DNA from: JAFAXD01 sp035472475
GTDB taxonomy: Bacteria; Pseudomonadota; Alphaproteobacteria; Rhizobiales; Xanthobacteraceae
Assembly (NCBI GenBank): GCA_035472475.1
Contig: DATIPA010000128.1
Location: forward strand, 1-64,000
Reading direction: 5' to 3'
Length of the DNA: 64,000 nucleotides
Positions 8,132-16,133 of this stretch are shown in pieces; position 1 is the stretch's first letter; every line of letters begins with the position of its first letter. The notes beneath the pieces were generated by a model, which was not told where the DNA came from, ran no database searches, and was given only the letters and a program-made list of their open reading frames with translations. The translations under genes and the position numbers were made by a program.

Positions 8132-11086
8132 TCAGTTGTATTGGCGTCGGCTGAAGAAATAGTCCGGATCAACGCGGCGCGGCCGGGCGGCCGGCTGCTG
8201 TTGATCATACCATTGCTGGCCTCCAAACAAGCCGAACAATGGCGGCGGTCCCGGCGGCGGACGTGGTGGTTGGACATAGCCCGGCGGATAATAGCCCTGC
8301 CGACCGTAGTACCCAGGTCGACCGTAGTAATCCTGCTGGTATCCGTACTCACGCGGCGGATACCCGGGATCGCGGCCGTAATAATAGCCGCCCTCGCCGT
8401 CATAGCTGCCGCCCTGCTCGTAGCGATAGCCCTCCGCTTCCACGCGCGACACCAGATCGTACTGGGTATCGATCTGAGTGCCACTGGAGTCGACCCGCAT
8501 ATATTCGGTGAACGCATTCGCGGTTTGCGACGGGAGCGGATCGCCTGTGTAGTAGTTGATGGGGACGGCGACGAGCTGACGACGCGCTTGCGATGAGGGC
8601 GCTGCGAGAGCGGTCCGTGGTGCGTAGAGTTGCCAAACCGTCTGCATCACCGGCTCGAAAATCGGCACTGCGACTTTCCCGCCCGTCGCACCGCGGCCGA
8701 GCGTGCGGCGCTTGCCGTCGGCGTTGTCATAACCGACCCACACCGCGACGGTGACTTCGTTGGAAAATCCGACAAACAGTGCATCGTTCTCGTCGTCGCT
8801 GGTCCCGGTCTTGCCGCCGACGTAGGGCGCGAGCTGTTTGATGGCGTTGGCGGTGCCGCGCGCAACGACGCCCTGCAGCATTGTTTTCAATTGGTAAAAC
8901 GCCGCCCGGTCGCCGGACGCGAGCCACGTCGTCGCGCCGTTGTTGCGGTAGATGGTGCGGCCGTTCTGCTCAACCGATTCAATCATGTGCGGCTGCGGAC
9001 GAGCGCCCTCGTTGGCCACGGCCGCATAGAACGCTGCGAGATCAACCAGGCGCACCGGCTGCGCACCGAGGACAAACGGATAATAGCGTACGCAGTCCTT
9101 GTAGAGCTGCGCTTCGACCGCGAGATCGCACACGCGCTGCAGGCTTTCGGGGGCGGAGCTGTCGATGCCGCCTTCGAGCAGGTTGGCGGTAACGAGATTC
9201 TTGGAATTCTCCAAAGCGCGGCGCAGCGTGGTCACGCCGGCGCTGCTGCCGCCGTAGTTTTTGGGCGTCCAGTAATCCTTGTTTTGTGCGTACGGGTCCG
9301 TGATGATGCTCGGGTAGTTGAGCACGCTCCCGCTGATAGGCGGCAACGTGATCTGTTGATCGCGGACCATGGTGTTGGGCTGCAGGCCTTTGCGCAGCGC
9401 CGCCAGGTAGGTGAACGGCTTGAAGGTCGAGCCCGGCTGCCGCTGAGCCTGAGTTGCGCGGTTGAGCTGACTGAGCGGATAGGAGAAGCCTCCGGCGACG
9501 GCGAGGATGGCGCCCGTGGTGTTGTCGAGAACGATGATCGCGCCTTGCACTTCCGGCCGTATGCGCAGCTCAGCCCGCACATTCTTGCCCTGACCGACAC
9601 GTACATAAACCACGTCGTAGGGGGCGAGGCCCTTGCGCACCCCTCCCCCGATCGCAAGCGGGAGCACACGGCCATCCGCAAGGCCCACGCGGATGCCCTC
9701 GCCTTTGCGACCGGGCACGACGATCGCAGGGGTCCAGTGCACGTCATAGAGCGGCAGCCGGGTCGTCTCGAGCGCCCGCTGCCACGCCGGCGGACTCGGC
9801 TGGCGTTCGGCTTCGATGCGCTTCACGGTCTCGGCAAGGTTGACCTCAGATCCCTGAAAGCGGGCACGGCCCGTCGTCGCTTCGTAACGCGCAAGGCCGT
9901 CCTGCAGGGCGGTCTCAACCGCGCGCTGGAGATCGGGCCGAATGGTCGAATGGATCGTGTAGGTTTCCGGCGACACCCCTTCGAGCCCGAGGGATTTGGC
10001 TTCGCGCGGGATCTGATCCACGAAATAGAACCCGCTGTCGCGACGTACCGGCGCATACGCCACAAGCGGGAGCAACTCGGTCTCGGCGCGTTTGACATCG
10101 GCGGCGGTGATCACGCCATCGGCCTGCATGCGGCCAAGCACGTACATCAAGCGCTCGCGCGCGCGATCAGGGTGCCGCTCCGGGTTGAAAAAGTTTGGTC
10201 CTTTGGCAAGGCCGGCCAGCGTCGCGCCCTGCGCCAGGGTCAAATCCTTGGCGGACTTGCCGAAGAAGCTGCGGGCGGCAAGCTCGATGCCCCACGCGCC
10301 GCGACCCAGATAGATGGTGTTGAGATAAAGTTCGAGGATGTCGTTTTTGCTCAGCAGGCTCTCGAGCCGCGACGCGATAATCATCTCGCGCATCTTGCGC
10401 TCATAGGTCACGTCGTCGCCGACCACCAGATTCTTGGCGACCTGCTGGGTGATGGTGGAGCCGCCTTGCGGCCGGCCCGGTTCCGCCAGATTGGTGATGA
10501 AAGCGCGAATGAGGCCGCGTTCGTCGATGCCCTTGTGCTGATAGAAGCGCTTGTCTTCGGCGGTGACGAACGCTTTCTGGACGTGGTCGGGGATGTCGCG
10601 CAGCGACACCCACATGTGGCGGTGATCGGGATAGATTTCTGCGTAGCGTTCATTCTTGCCGTCAAGAACGACATACCCGCCGGCAAGCCGTAGATTCTTC
10701 AGCTTGGAGTCGGGCGGCAGGTCGATCATCGCGTTGTTGTAGAACGCGATCACCTCGGCGGCGTCGAACGGAGAATTGTCGACCTTCTCGTTCTTGCAGA
10801 ACTGCCGATAAGCGACATGCAAATCGGCAAAATTGATGCCCTTGAACGCCTTGACGTCGCCAGTAACCGCCTTTGGGTCCTCCATGGCGGTGGTGATCAG
10901 GCTGTCGAGATTGATGTCCTCGATATCGAACGCCTTGCGCATGTGGGCGCAGCCGTCGCGCAGCAGTTGCACGACGGCGTCGCGGTCGGCGACCGGGTCG
11001 AAATGGGTCTTGATCGCGTCAGGCTTGGTGGTGACCTGGCTGAGCGCGAGCGCTGTTGCGAAGATCTTGATGAGGACCGCGTTCAT
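8132..11086 (-). CDS. Class A penicillin-binding protein (PBP1A-like) with N-terminal extension and Tyr/Gly/Pro tail
   Basis: Bifunctional peptidoglycan synthase of 984 residues. The GT51 glycosyltransferase domain carries the catalytic Glu177 in AEDKRFYQHKG, then GGSTITQQVAKNL, and the later LYLNTIYLGRGAWG motif. The transpeptidase domain has the active-site Ser553 in STFK, SKN at 628-630 and KTGT at 759-762. Two features are unusual. About 110 residues precede the glycosyltransferase, after only a short hydrophobic N-terminus rather than a long membrane anchor. The last 100 residues are a low-complexity tail rich in Tyr, Gly, Pro and Gln. All catalytic motifs are intact, so it should be active. 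The downstream secreted protein gene is probably in the same unit. Confidence 0.93.
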   Translation of the reverse strand: MNAVLIKIFATALALSQVTTKPDAIKTHFDPVADRDAVVQLLRDGCAHMRKAFDIEDINLDSLITTAMEDPKAVTGDVKAFKGINFADLHVAYRQFCKNEKVDNSPFDAAEVIAFYNNAMIDLPPDSKLKNLRLAGGYVVLDGKNERYAEIYPDHRHMWVSLRDIPDHVQKAFVTAEDKRFYQHKGIDERGLIRAFITNLAEPGRPQGGSTITQQVAKNLVVGDDVTYERKMREMIIASRLESLLSKNDILELYLNTIYLGRGAWGIELAARSFFGKSAKDLTLAQGATLAGLAKGPNFFNPERHPDRARERLMYVLGRMQADGVITAADVKRAETELLPLVAYAPVRRDSGFYFVDQIPREAKSLGLEGVSPETYTIHSTIRPDLQRAVETALQDGLARYEATTGRARFQGSEVNLAETVKRIEAERQPSPPAWQRALETTRLPLYDVHWTPAIVVPGRKGEGIRVGLADGRVLPLAIGGGVRKGLAPYDVVYVRVGQGKNVRAELRIRPEVQGAIIVLDNTTGAILAVAGGFSYPLSQLNRATQAQRQPGSTFKPFTYLAALRKGLQPNTMVRDQQITLPPISGSVLNYPSIITDPYAQNKDYWTPKNYGGSSAGVTTLRRALENSKNLVTANLLEGGIDSSAPESLQRVCDLAVEAQLYKDCVRYYPFVLGAQPVRLVDLAAFYAAVANEGARPQPHMIESVEQNGRTIYRNNGATTWLASGDRAAFYQLKTMLQGVVARGTANAIKQLAPYVGGKTGTSDDENDALFVGFSNEVTVAVWVGYDNADGKRRTLGRGATGGKVAVPIFEPVMQTVWQLYAPRTALAAPSSQARRQLVAVPINYYTGDPLPSQTANAFTEYMRVDSSGTQIDTQYDLVSRVEAEGYRYEQGGSYDGEGGYYYGRDPGYPPREYGYQQDYYGRPGYYGRQGYYPPGYVQPPRPPPGPPPLFGLFGGQQWYDQQQPAARPRRVDPDYFFSRRQYN

Positions 11087-11193
11087 CGCGAATGTGCAAG
11101 CCCCGGAAGCCTACCCCTCAATGGCGTGACAAAACGGCTTTTTCACGAAGCCGCGGTCTCCGGGAGGATCATTATTGGCCGAATATCAAGCAT

Positions 11194-12153
11194 TTATGAC
11201 TCGCGAGACCTTAAGCTACCGACGTCAGCAGTTTCCGCTCGCCGAGCCAGGCCGAGATATTGTCGATCATCCATGGCGATGCGGGTTTCGAGCCCGGCGC
11301 TGCCGTGGTGCGGCTGCACGATCACATTGGGCAGAGCCAGCAGGTCGGGCGACACATGCGGCTCGTTCTCGAACACGTCGAGCGCCGCAAAGCCGAGCCG
11401 GCCATCCCGCAGAGCCGCCACCAGCGCTTGTTCGTCGACGACCGAGCCGCGCGCGACGTTGACGAGCGTCCCATTCGGGCCGAGCGCCTCGATCACCGCG
11501 CGCCCTACCAGATGCCGGGTGTCGGGCCCGCCCTTGCAGGCCACCATGAGGAAGTCGCTTTGGCGCGCCAGTTCGACCAGATCGGCCACGTACTCATAGG
11601 GCACGTCGGGCTTCCGGCGCGGACCGTGATAAAGCACACGCATGTTGAACGCAGCGCCGCGATCGGCGATCGGGCGGCCGATGGCGCCCAGTCCGACCAC
11701 GCCCATGGTCTTCTTGCCGACGCTACGCCCGAGAGAAATCTGCGCCTGCGGCCAGCGGCCTTCGCGGATGTATCGGTCCGCAAAGATGATCTGGCGGGCC
11801 GACGCGATCATCAGTCCGATCGCGAGATCGGCAACCTCGACCGCGACGAGGCCCGGCGTATTGCTGACCGGAATATTGCGCTCCCTGAGCGCAGCCCGAT
11901 CGACCAGATCCGTCCCGACCCCGAACAACGCTACGATTTCAAGCTTCGGCAGCATGGCGAGCAGAGCGCGGTTGATCCCCTGGTTGGCCTCGCTGCCGAG
12001 AGCCACGATGTGACGCGCGGTCGCCGCATCGAGGCCGTCGAGCGCATGACCGATGCGCGGGAAGTGATGCACGCTAAAGCGCCGCCCGAGCTCCGCCGTG
12101 GTGGCGTCCGGGAACGTGCCGAGGGTGAGAACCTGAGGCTTGGGCGCGGTCAA
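11194..12153 (-). CDS. D-2-hydroxyacid dehydrogenase, 3' end frameshifted
   Basis: NAD(P)-dependent dehydrogenase reducing a 2-ketoacid (glyoxylate / hydroxypyruvate reductase type) or the reverse. It has the nucleotide-binding motif VGLGAIG and the catalytic Arg in VNVARGSVVDE. The Glu lies in FENEPHV and the active-site His in QPHHGSAG. The upstream M24 gene stops as TTGA: its TGA overlaps a TTG at 12153, which I take as the start because it implies translational coupling. A GTG at 12192 would add 13 residues overlapping the M24 gene. The frame as read ends with atypical residues to 11194. Shifting frame just after MDD gives a normal family C-terminus (DNISAWLGERKLLTSVA) ending at TAA 11211. 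So one or more bases are missing near 11255, by mutation or sequencing error. Confidence 0.85.
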   Translation of the reverse strand: MTAPKPQVLTLGTFPDATTAELGRRFSVHHFPRIGHALDGLDAATARHIVALGSEANQGINRALLAMLPKLEIVALFGVGTDLVDRAALRERNIPVSNTPGLVAVEVADLAIGLMIASARQIIFADRYIREGRWPQAQISLGRSVGKKTMGVVGLGAIGRPIADRGAAFNMRVLYHGPRRKPDVPYEYVADLVELARQSDFLMVACKGGPDTRHLVGRAVIEALGPNGTLVNVARGSVVDEQALVAALRDGRLGFAALDVFENEPHVSPDLLALPNVIVQPHHGSAGLETRIAMDDRQYLGLARRAETADVGSLRSRES

Positions 12154-13340
12154 TTGAGCTCGAAGAGCTGCTTGGGTGTCTGGTGCAGACACGCACCAGG
12201 GCCCTGGTCGCCGATCAGGTAATTGTCGCAGATCACCGCGAAGATCGAATTGGTGGCGTAGCCGGGGTGGACGGCGAAATTCATGTCCTTCTCGATCACC
12301 ATGTTTTCGTCCGCCCGCACCAGCGGACGCTCGACCAGGTCATAGCCCTGCCCGTGACAATAGAGACGAAGCTCGGCCGGCAGGCCGCGCTTGCGCATAA
12401 ACGCATCATGGGCGTCGGCAATCGCCTTGCAGGAAGCGCCCGGCTTCATTAGCGCCAAGGTCGCAGCCTGGGCTTCCTTCATGGCTTCGAACCCATCGGT
12501 AAGCTCGTTGCTGGCTTTGCCGAGCACGACAGTGCGTCCGATCTCGCAGTAGAACCCGCCCGGCCCGCTGTTCTCGATCAACAGGCTGAAGTGCTCGCCC
12601 GCCCTCAGCGTGCGGCCTTGCACGTTGCGATCGGCAAACGCGGCGCGCTGGCCGAGCGGCGCCGAATTGGCAAGAAACAGCCCTTGCTCGCTCCCGAGCA
12701 GCCGGCCCTCGTACTGGGTGAGCGCGGTGATTTCGGTGTCACGCATTCCGGGCTTCACCTGCTTGAGCACGCGCGAAAAAATCTCGTCCTGCATAAGCGC
12801 CGCTTGACGCACCAGCGCGATCTCTTCCGGGCTCTTGATCGCCTTGATGCGATCGACGAAGTCGGAGGCCTCGACGAATTTCGCCTGGCCGGCGAGTTCA
12901 TTCTCGATCCGCCGCATGAAGGCATACGGCATGTGACCAGCGGCGAGCGTGCCGATCGTCCGATAGCCGCACCGCTTGAGCGCGCGCGCGACGATCTCGC
13001 CCTGATAGTCGCCCGTATAGGCGATCGAGGTGAACGCGTTGGTGGTGAATAGTTCGCCGACGCCGCGGTTCACCCGATCCTTGCCGTCAAGCCGGCGGCT
13101 TTCCCCGCGCGGACCCATCTCGACCACCGTCATCAGGTCAGCCGCCGGAAAGATCACGCTTCTCGGATAGCCATTGTAGGCCGGTACGTCCGTGAACCAT
13201 TTCACGTAGCCGCCGAGCCAGTCGTTGGTGTTTTGCATGATCAGCGCGTCGATGCCGCGCTCGCGCATCCCCGCCCGCACCGCGCTCCAGCGTCGCTCAA
13301 GTTCCTGATCGGTGATCGGGTTGACGATGCGCTCGTTCAT
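12150..13340 (-). CDS. M24 (creatinase/aminopeptidase P) fold protein with altered metal site
   Basis: A 396-residue pita-bread protein with a creatinase-like N-terminal half and a C-terminal M24 domain. In metallopeptidases of this family the metals are held by Asp, Asp, His, Glu and Glu. Reading the motifs here, those positions are Glu256 (LLIENSG), Glu266 (YCEIGRT), His329 (CHGQGYDLVERP), His358 (AVHPGY) and Cys371 (VICDNYL). Only the His is unchanged, so a normal dinuclear peptidase centre is unlikely. A creatinase-like hydrolase of a small C-N compound, or a different single metal, is more plausible. It sits between two 2-hydroxyacid dehydrogenase genes and overlaps the start of the second. 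The ATG is followed by MNERIVNPIT. Confidence 0.8.
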   Translation of the reverse strand: MNERIVNPITDQELERRWSAVRAGMRERGIDALIMQNTNDWLGGYVKWFTDVPAYNGYPRSVIFPAADLMTVVEMGPRGESRRLDGKDRVNRGVGELFTTNAFTSIAYTGDYQGEIVARALKRCGYRTIGTLAAGHMPYAFMRRIENELAGQAKFVEASDFVDRIKAIKSPEEIALVRQAALMQDEIFSRVLKQVKPGMRDTEITALTQYEGRLLGSEQGLFLANSAPLGQRAAFADRNVQGRTLRAGEHFSLLIENSGPGGFYCEIGRTVVLGKASNELTDGFEAMKEAQAATLALMKPGASCKAIADAHDAFMRKRGLPAELRLYCHGQGYDLVERPLVRADENMVIEKDMNFAVHPGYATNSIFAVICDNYLIGDQGPGACLHQTPKQLFELN

Positions 13341-13401
13341 GCTTTGCTCCCTTTACGCCGGAGAGGCTAACACATCGCGCCGCGCGTGCGGCGAATGCGC
13401 G

Positions 13402-14355
13402 TTATGTTCTCGCCGCGACGTTTTCCATCTCCGCCACCCGTCCGGCCAGAAACCGTTCCAGGTTCCGGCAAATCTGATCCGCCGAGTCCTCGACGTAACG
13501 GTCGTAATACCCACCGAAGTGCGGCGTGATGATCACGTTCGGCATGCGCCAGAATGGATGATCGATGGGCAGCGGCTCCTGATCGAACACGTCGAGCGCG
13601 GCCCCGGCGAGTTTCTTGCGCTCGAGCGCGCGCACCAGTGCAGCGTCATTGAGCACCCCGCCGCGCGCGACGTTGATCAGATAGCTGGTCGGCTTCATGG
13701 CCGCGAGCACGCGATCCCCGACGATGTGGCGGGTGTCCGGCTCGAGCGGAAGCAGCAGCACCAGATAGTCGAGATCACCAACCACACGCTCGAGGTCGCT
13801 GCGCGGCACGATCCGGTCAAAGCCGGTAGCCGGCCGTGGCGTGCGCGAGATTCCGACCACGGTCATGCCCATCGCCTGACAGCGCGGGGCCAAAGCCTGC
13901 GCGATCGCCCCGACCCCGAGGATGCCGACGATCTTGCGGTCGAGCAGGCGCATCCGCCATTTGTCCCACACGCGGCGGTCCTGCCCGCGCACCGACCGCG
14001 GAAGGTCGCGGCTGAGCGCCAGCATCGACGCCAGCGCCGCCTCGGCGACGGGCGGCCCGTGAATCCCCTTGGTGGAGGTGATCAGCACGTCGCGGTGAAG
14101 CGTCTCCTGGTCCGCGATCCCATCGACTCCGGTGCCAAAAGCGTGCACCCAATTGAGCCGCGACGCATGCGCGAAAATCCCCGGCGGCAGCCGCACTCCG
14201 AACGACATGAGGATTTCGGCGCGCCCGATGTTGGCCTTCAATTCCTCGATCGTGCCGACCGTTTGCACCGTGAGCGCGGGAAAGCGTGGCGCTATGATGC
14301 GCTCATAGAGAAAGCGCTCGCTCTCATCCCACGGCAGGAAGATCAGGACATGCAT
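13402..14355 (-). CDS. D-2-hydroxyacid dehydrogenase
   Basis: A second NAD-dependent 2-hydroxyacid dehydrogenase, 317 residues, cytosolic. Motifs seen are the Rossmann ILGVGAIAQAL, the catalytic Arg in NVARGGVLND, the Glu in VFDQEPLP and the His in IITPHFGGYY. The C-terminus is complete. The open frame extends 51 codons further upstream, but that part is Arg/Pro-rich and overlaps the regulator gene, so ATG at 14355 (MHVLIFLPWDE) is the start. It begins 28 bp after the HTH-regulator gene and ends 61 bp before the M24 gene. The four genes probably form one transcript. The two dehydrogenases are clearly different paralogues, not a recent duplication. Confidence 0.9.
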   Translation of the reverse strand: MHVLIFLPWDESERFLYERIIAPRFPALTVQTVGTIEELKANIGRAEILMSFGVRLPPGIFAHASRLNWVHAFGTGVDGIADQETLHRDVLITSTKGIHGPPVAEAALASMLALSRDLPRSVRGQDRRVWDKWRMRLLDRKIVGILGVGAIAQALAPRCQAMGMTVVGISRTPRPATGFDRIVPRSDLERVVGDLDYLVLLLPLEPDTRHIVGDRVLAAMKPTSYLINVARGGVLNDAALVRALERKKLAGAALDVFDQEPLPIDHPFWRMPNVIITPHFGGYYDRYVEDSADQICRNLERFLAGRVAEMENVAART

Positions 14356-14383
14356 GGGGGTCCCGGGCCATTCCGGGCAGCGC

Positions 14384-15166
14384 TCACGGCTTGACCGCCG
14401 CGACCGCGCGTCGGCGGTCTGACGGAGCGGGCGGCGCCGGCACAAACCGCCCGAACTCGTCGGCCACAACGCTGGCCAGAACGTCGAGATAGGGCGCATA
14501 CGAGGCACTATCGGGCTTGATGAAGCCGACCTCCGGCTGCTCGTTCGCCGCGAGACGCCGCAGGAAGACCGGCGCTGCGACCGGCGTGTACATGGTTCCC
14601 TTCGGATTGCTCAGGGTGGTAATGAGGCCACGGCAGACACCCTCGCCGTCCGGCAACGACAGCAGCACGGTGCGAAGATTGCCCACATGGGTGCTGACCA
14701 GGTTCAGAAAAGGCGTCCCAAACGGAATGTAGACAGTGCCTTTCTGCGCGTATTTGGCATCCCGGCGGGAGAGTTCCTCGAAACGCAGGCTGCGTGTCGC
14801 CCCGTCCCAGCTGATCCGAATCAGATAGGCGTTCAGGTTCGTCGGGTCGGTGAACAGCGGGCGCACGCAGAGATAATCGCCCTGCAGATAATCGACCGCC
14901 TGGAGCGTGTATCCTCCGATCTGACTGGGTGCCTGATCGTCTTCGGCGTGCTTGGGCGTGAGCGCGATGTTGAGGATCGCCTCGATCTTGGTCAGGGTGC
15001 GTTCTGAAAACTCGCCCTGAAACAGCTTGTCGATCGTCGATTTCGACAGGTAGTCGCGAATCAGGTCTTTGCGGGCAAGCCCATGGGCGTCGAGGTGATG
15101 CTGGATCGCAGCAGCGATCGCCAAGCGTTGGCTCTTCGATTGCAATGACCCTTGATCTTCCGACAC
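14384..15166 (-). CDS. HTH (XRE-like) regulator with C-terminal ligand-type domain
   Basis: A 260-residue protein. The first 70 residues look like a compact helix-turn-helix: a helix ending HGLARKDLIRDY, then STIDKLFQGEFSERTLTKI. The remaining 190 residues are beta-rich with no motif I can name and may be a sensor domain. The start is GTG, with GAGG a suitable distance upstream. It is the first gene of the leftward unit with two hydroxyacid dehydrogenases and the M24 protein, so local control of that unit is likely. It is divergent from the sigma-factor gene, sharing a 220-bp intergenic stretch that contains an AT-rich patch near 15200. The target and ligand are unknown. Confidence 0.7.
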   Translation of the reverse strand: MSEDQGSLQSKSQRLAIAAAIQHHLDAHGLARKDLIRDYLSKSTIDKLFQGEFSERTLTKIEAILNIALTPKHAEDDQAPSQIGGYTLQAVDYLQGDYLCVRPLFTDPTNLNAYLIRISWDGATRSLRFEELSRRDAKYAQKGTVYIPFGTPFLNLVSTHVGNLRTVLLSLPDGEGVCRGLITTLSNPKGTMYTPVAAPVFLRRLAANEQPEVGFIKPDSASYAPYLDVLASVVADEFGRFVPAPPAPSDRRRAVAAVKP

Positions 15167-15386
15167 GAACCCGCCTCGCGCTCACATAGCAAAGAGTAAC
15201 ATTTTTTCGCAAATTTTGGCGAGGCCCGGCCACTTCAGTCGGATCCGCCTCCAAAGATTGACACGCTATCGAATTCTTTGTCGTCGCGTCCCCATGCAGA
15301 AAAAAATATCTGTCGATTCAAAGAGCGGACAACCGCCCACCCACTGAATCGTTCCGGCCCTTCGACGCCAACGACGAGGCCTGACC

Positions 15387-15953
15387 GTGAGCACGCCAAC
15401 AGCCGACGACGAAACTCTGATCCGGGCGATTGCGCGGGGCGATCGCACCGCCATGCAAACCCTGTTCGCCCGCCATCGGGTGAAAGTCTTCCGCTTTGTG
15501 CTGCGCGTAGTGCGCAACCAGGCGACGGCAGAGGAGCTGACCGCCGATGTGTTTCTGGATGTCTGGCGCAACGCCCGCCGGTTCGAGGGACGCTCGGCCG
15601 CGGCAACCTGGATCCTGGCGATCGCGCGGTTTAAGGCGCTCTCGGCGCTGCGACGCTGCCGCGAGCGGACGCTTGATGAGACCGCCGCTGCGCGCATTGC
15701 CGACCATTCCGAGGGCCCCGAGGCGGCGCTCGCGAACAAACACCGGGGCGACGTCCTGCGCGCCTGTCTGGCGCGACTGTCACTTGACCATCGCGAAGTC
15801 ATTGATCTCGTGTATTACCATGAGAAATCGATCGACGAGGTGGCGAAGATCGTCAACGTCCCGGTGAACACCGTGAAAACACGGATGTTTCACGCCCGCA
15901 GGCGGCTCGCCCGCCAGCTCGAGGACGCCGGCCTCGAACGCGAGTTCCTCTGA
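15387..15953 (+). CDS. ECF-type RNA polymerase sigma factor
   Basis: A 188-residue sigma-70 family factor with region 2 (ARHRVKVFRFVLRVV to about residue 90) and region 4 (about 125-180, VPVNTVKTRMFHARRRL). There is no region 1 or 3, which fits the ECF class. The predicted start is GTG (MSTPTADDETL). ECF factors are normally held by a partner anti-sigma factor in the same operon. None follows here: a 20-codon open frame and then a polysaccharide deacetylase come next. The divergent HTH gene may instead be related. It directs transcription of an unknown regulon; no matching promoter motif was identified. Confidence 0.9.
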   Translation: MSTPTADDETLIRAIARGDRTAMQTLFARHRVKVFRFVLRVVRNQATAEELTADVFLDVWRNARRFEGRSAAATWILAIARFKALSALRRCRERTLDETAAARIADHSEGPEAALANKHRGDVLRACLARLSLDHREVIDLVYYHEKSIDEVAKIVNVPVNTVKTRMFHARRRLARQLEDAGLEREFL

Positions 15954-16133
15954 CCGCAGCGATGGACCCAGGCAAGACTGTACGCGGCGACGCGCCGGTG
16001 ATTGCAAGCGGCCGCAACATTTGACCAACGAGTCGCACCGTCCGGTAAGGGGCCGTTCACCTTCTTGGGCGAAAACCAACGACGGGCTTGGGACAGCTTG
16101 GGCGACAAAGCCATCGCCGGAGAAGGAAAAACA

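Noticed and set aside
8630..10693. Long open frame opposite the penicillin-binding protein gene (687 codons)
   Set aside because: It lies antisense to a gene with intact catalytic motifs. The protein is His/Arg-rich with no domain, as expected from high-GC third-position bias. Similar frames opposite glnD (60513-62534), ispG (27951-29168) and around the Fur gene (30342-31958) were dropped for the same reason.
15962..16024. 20-codon open frame after the sigma factor as an anti-sigma gene
   Set aside because: Too short, no ribosome site, no zinc-finger motif or membrane segment.
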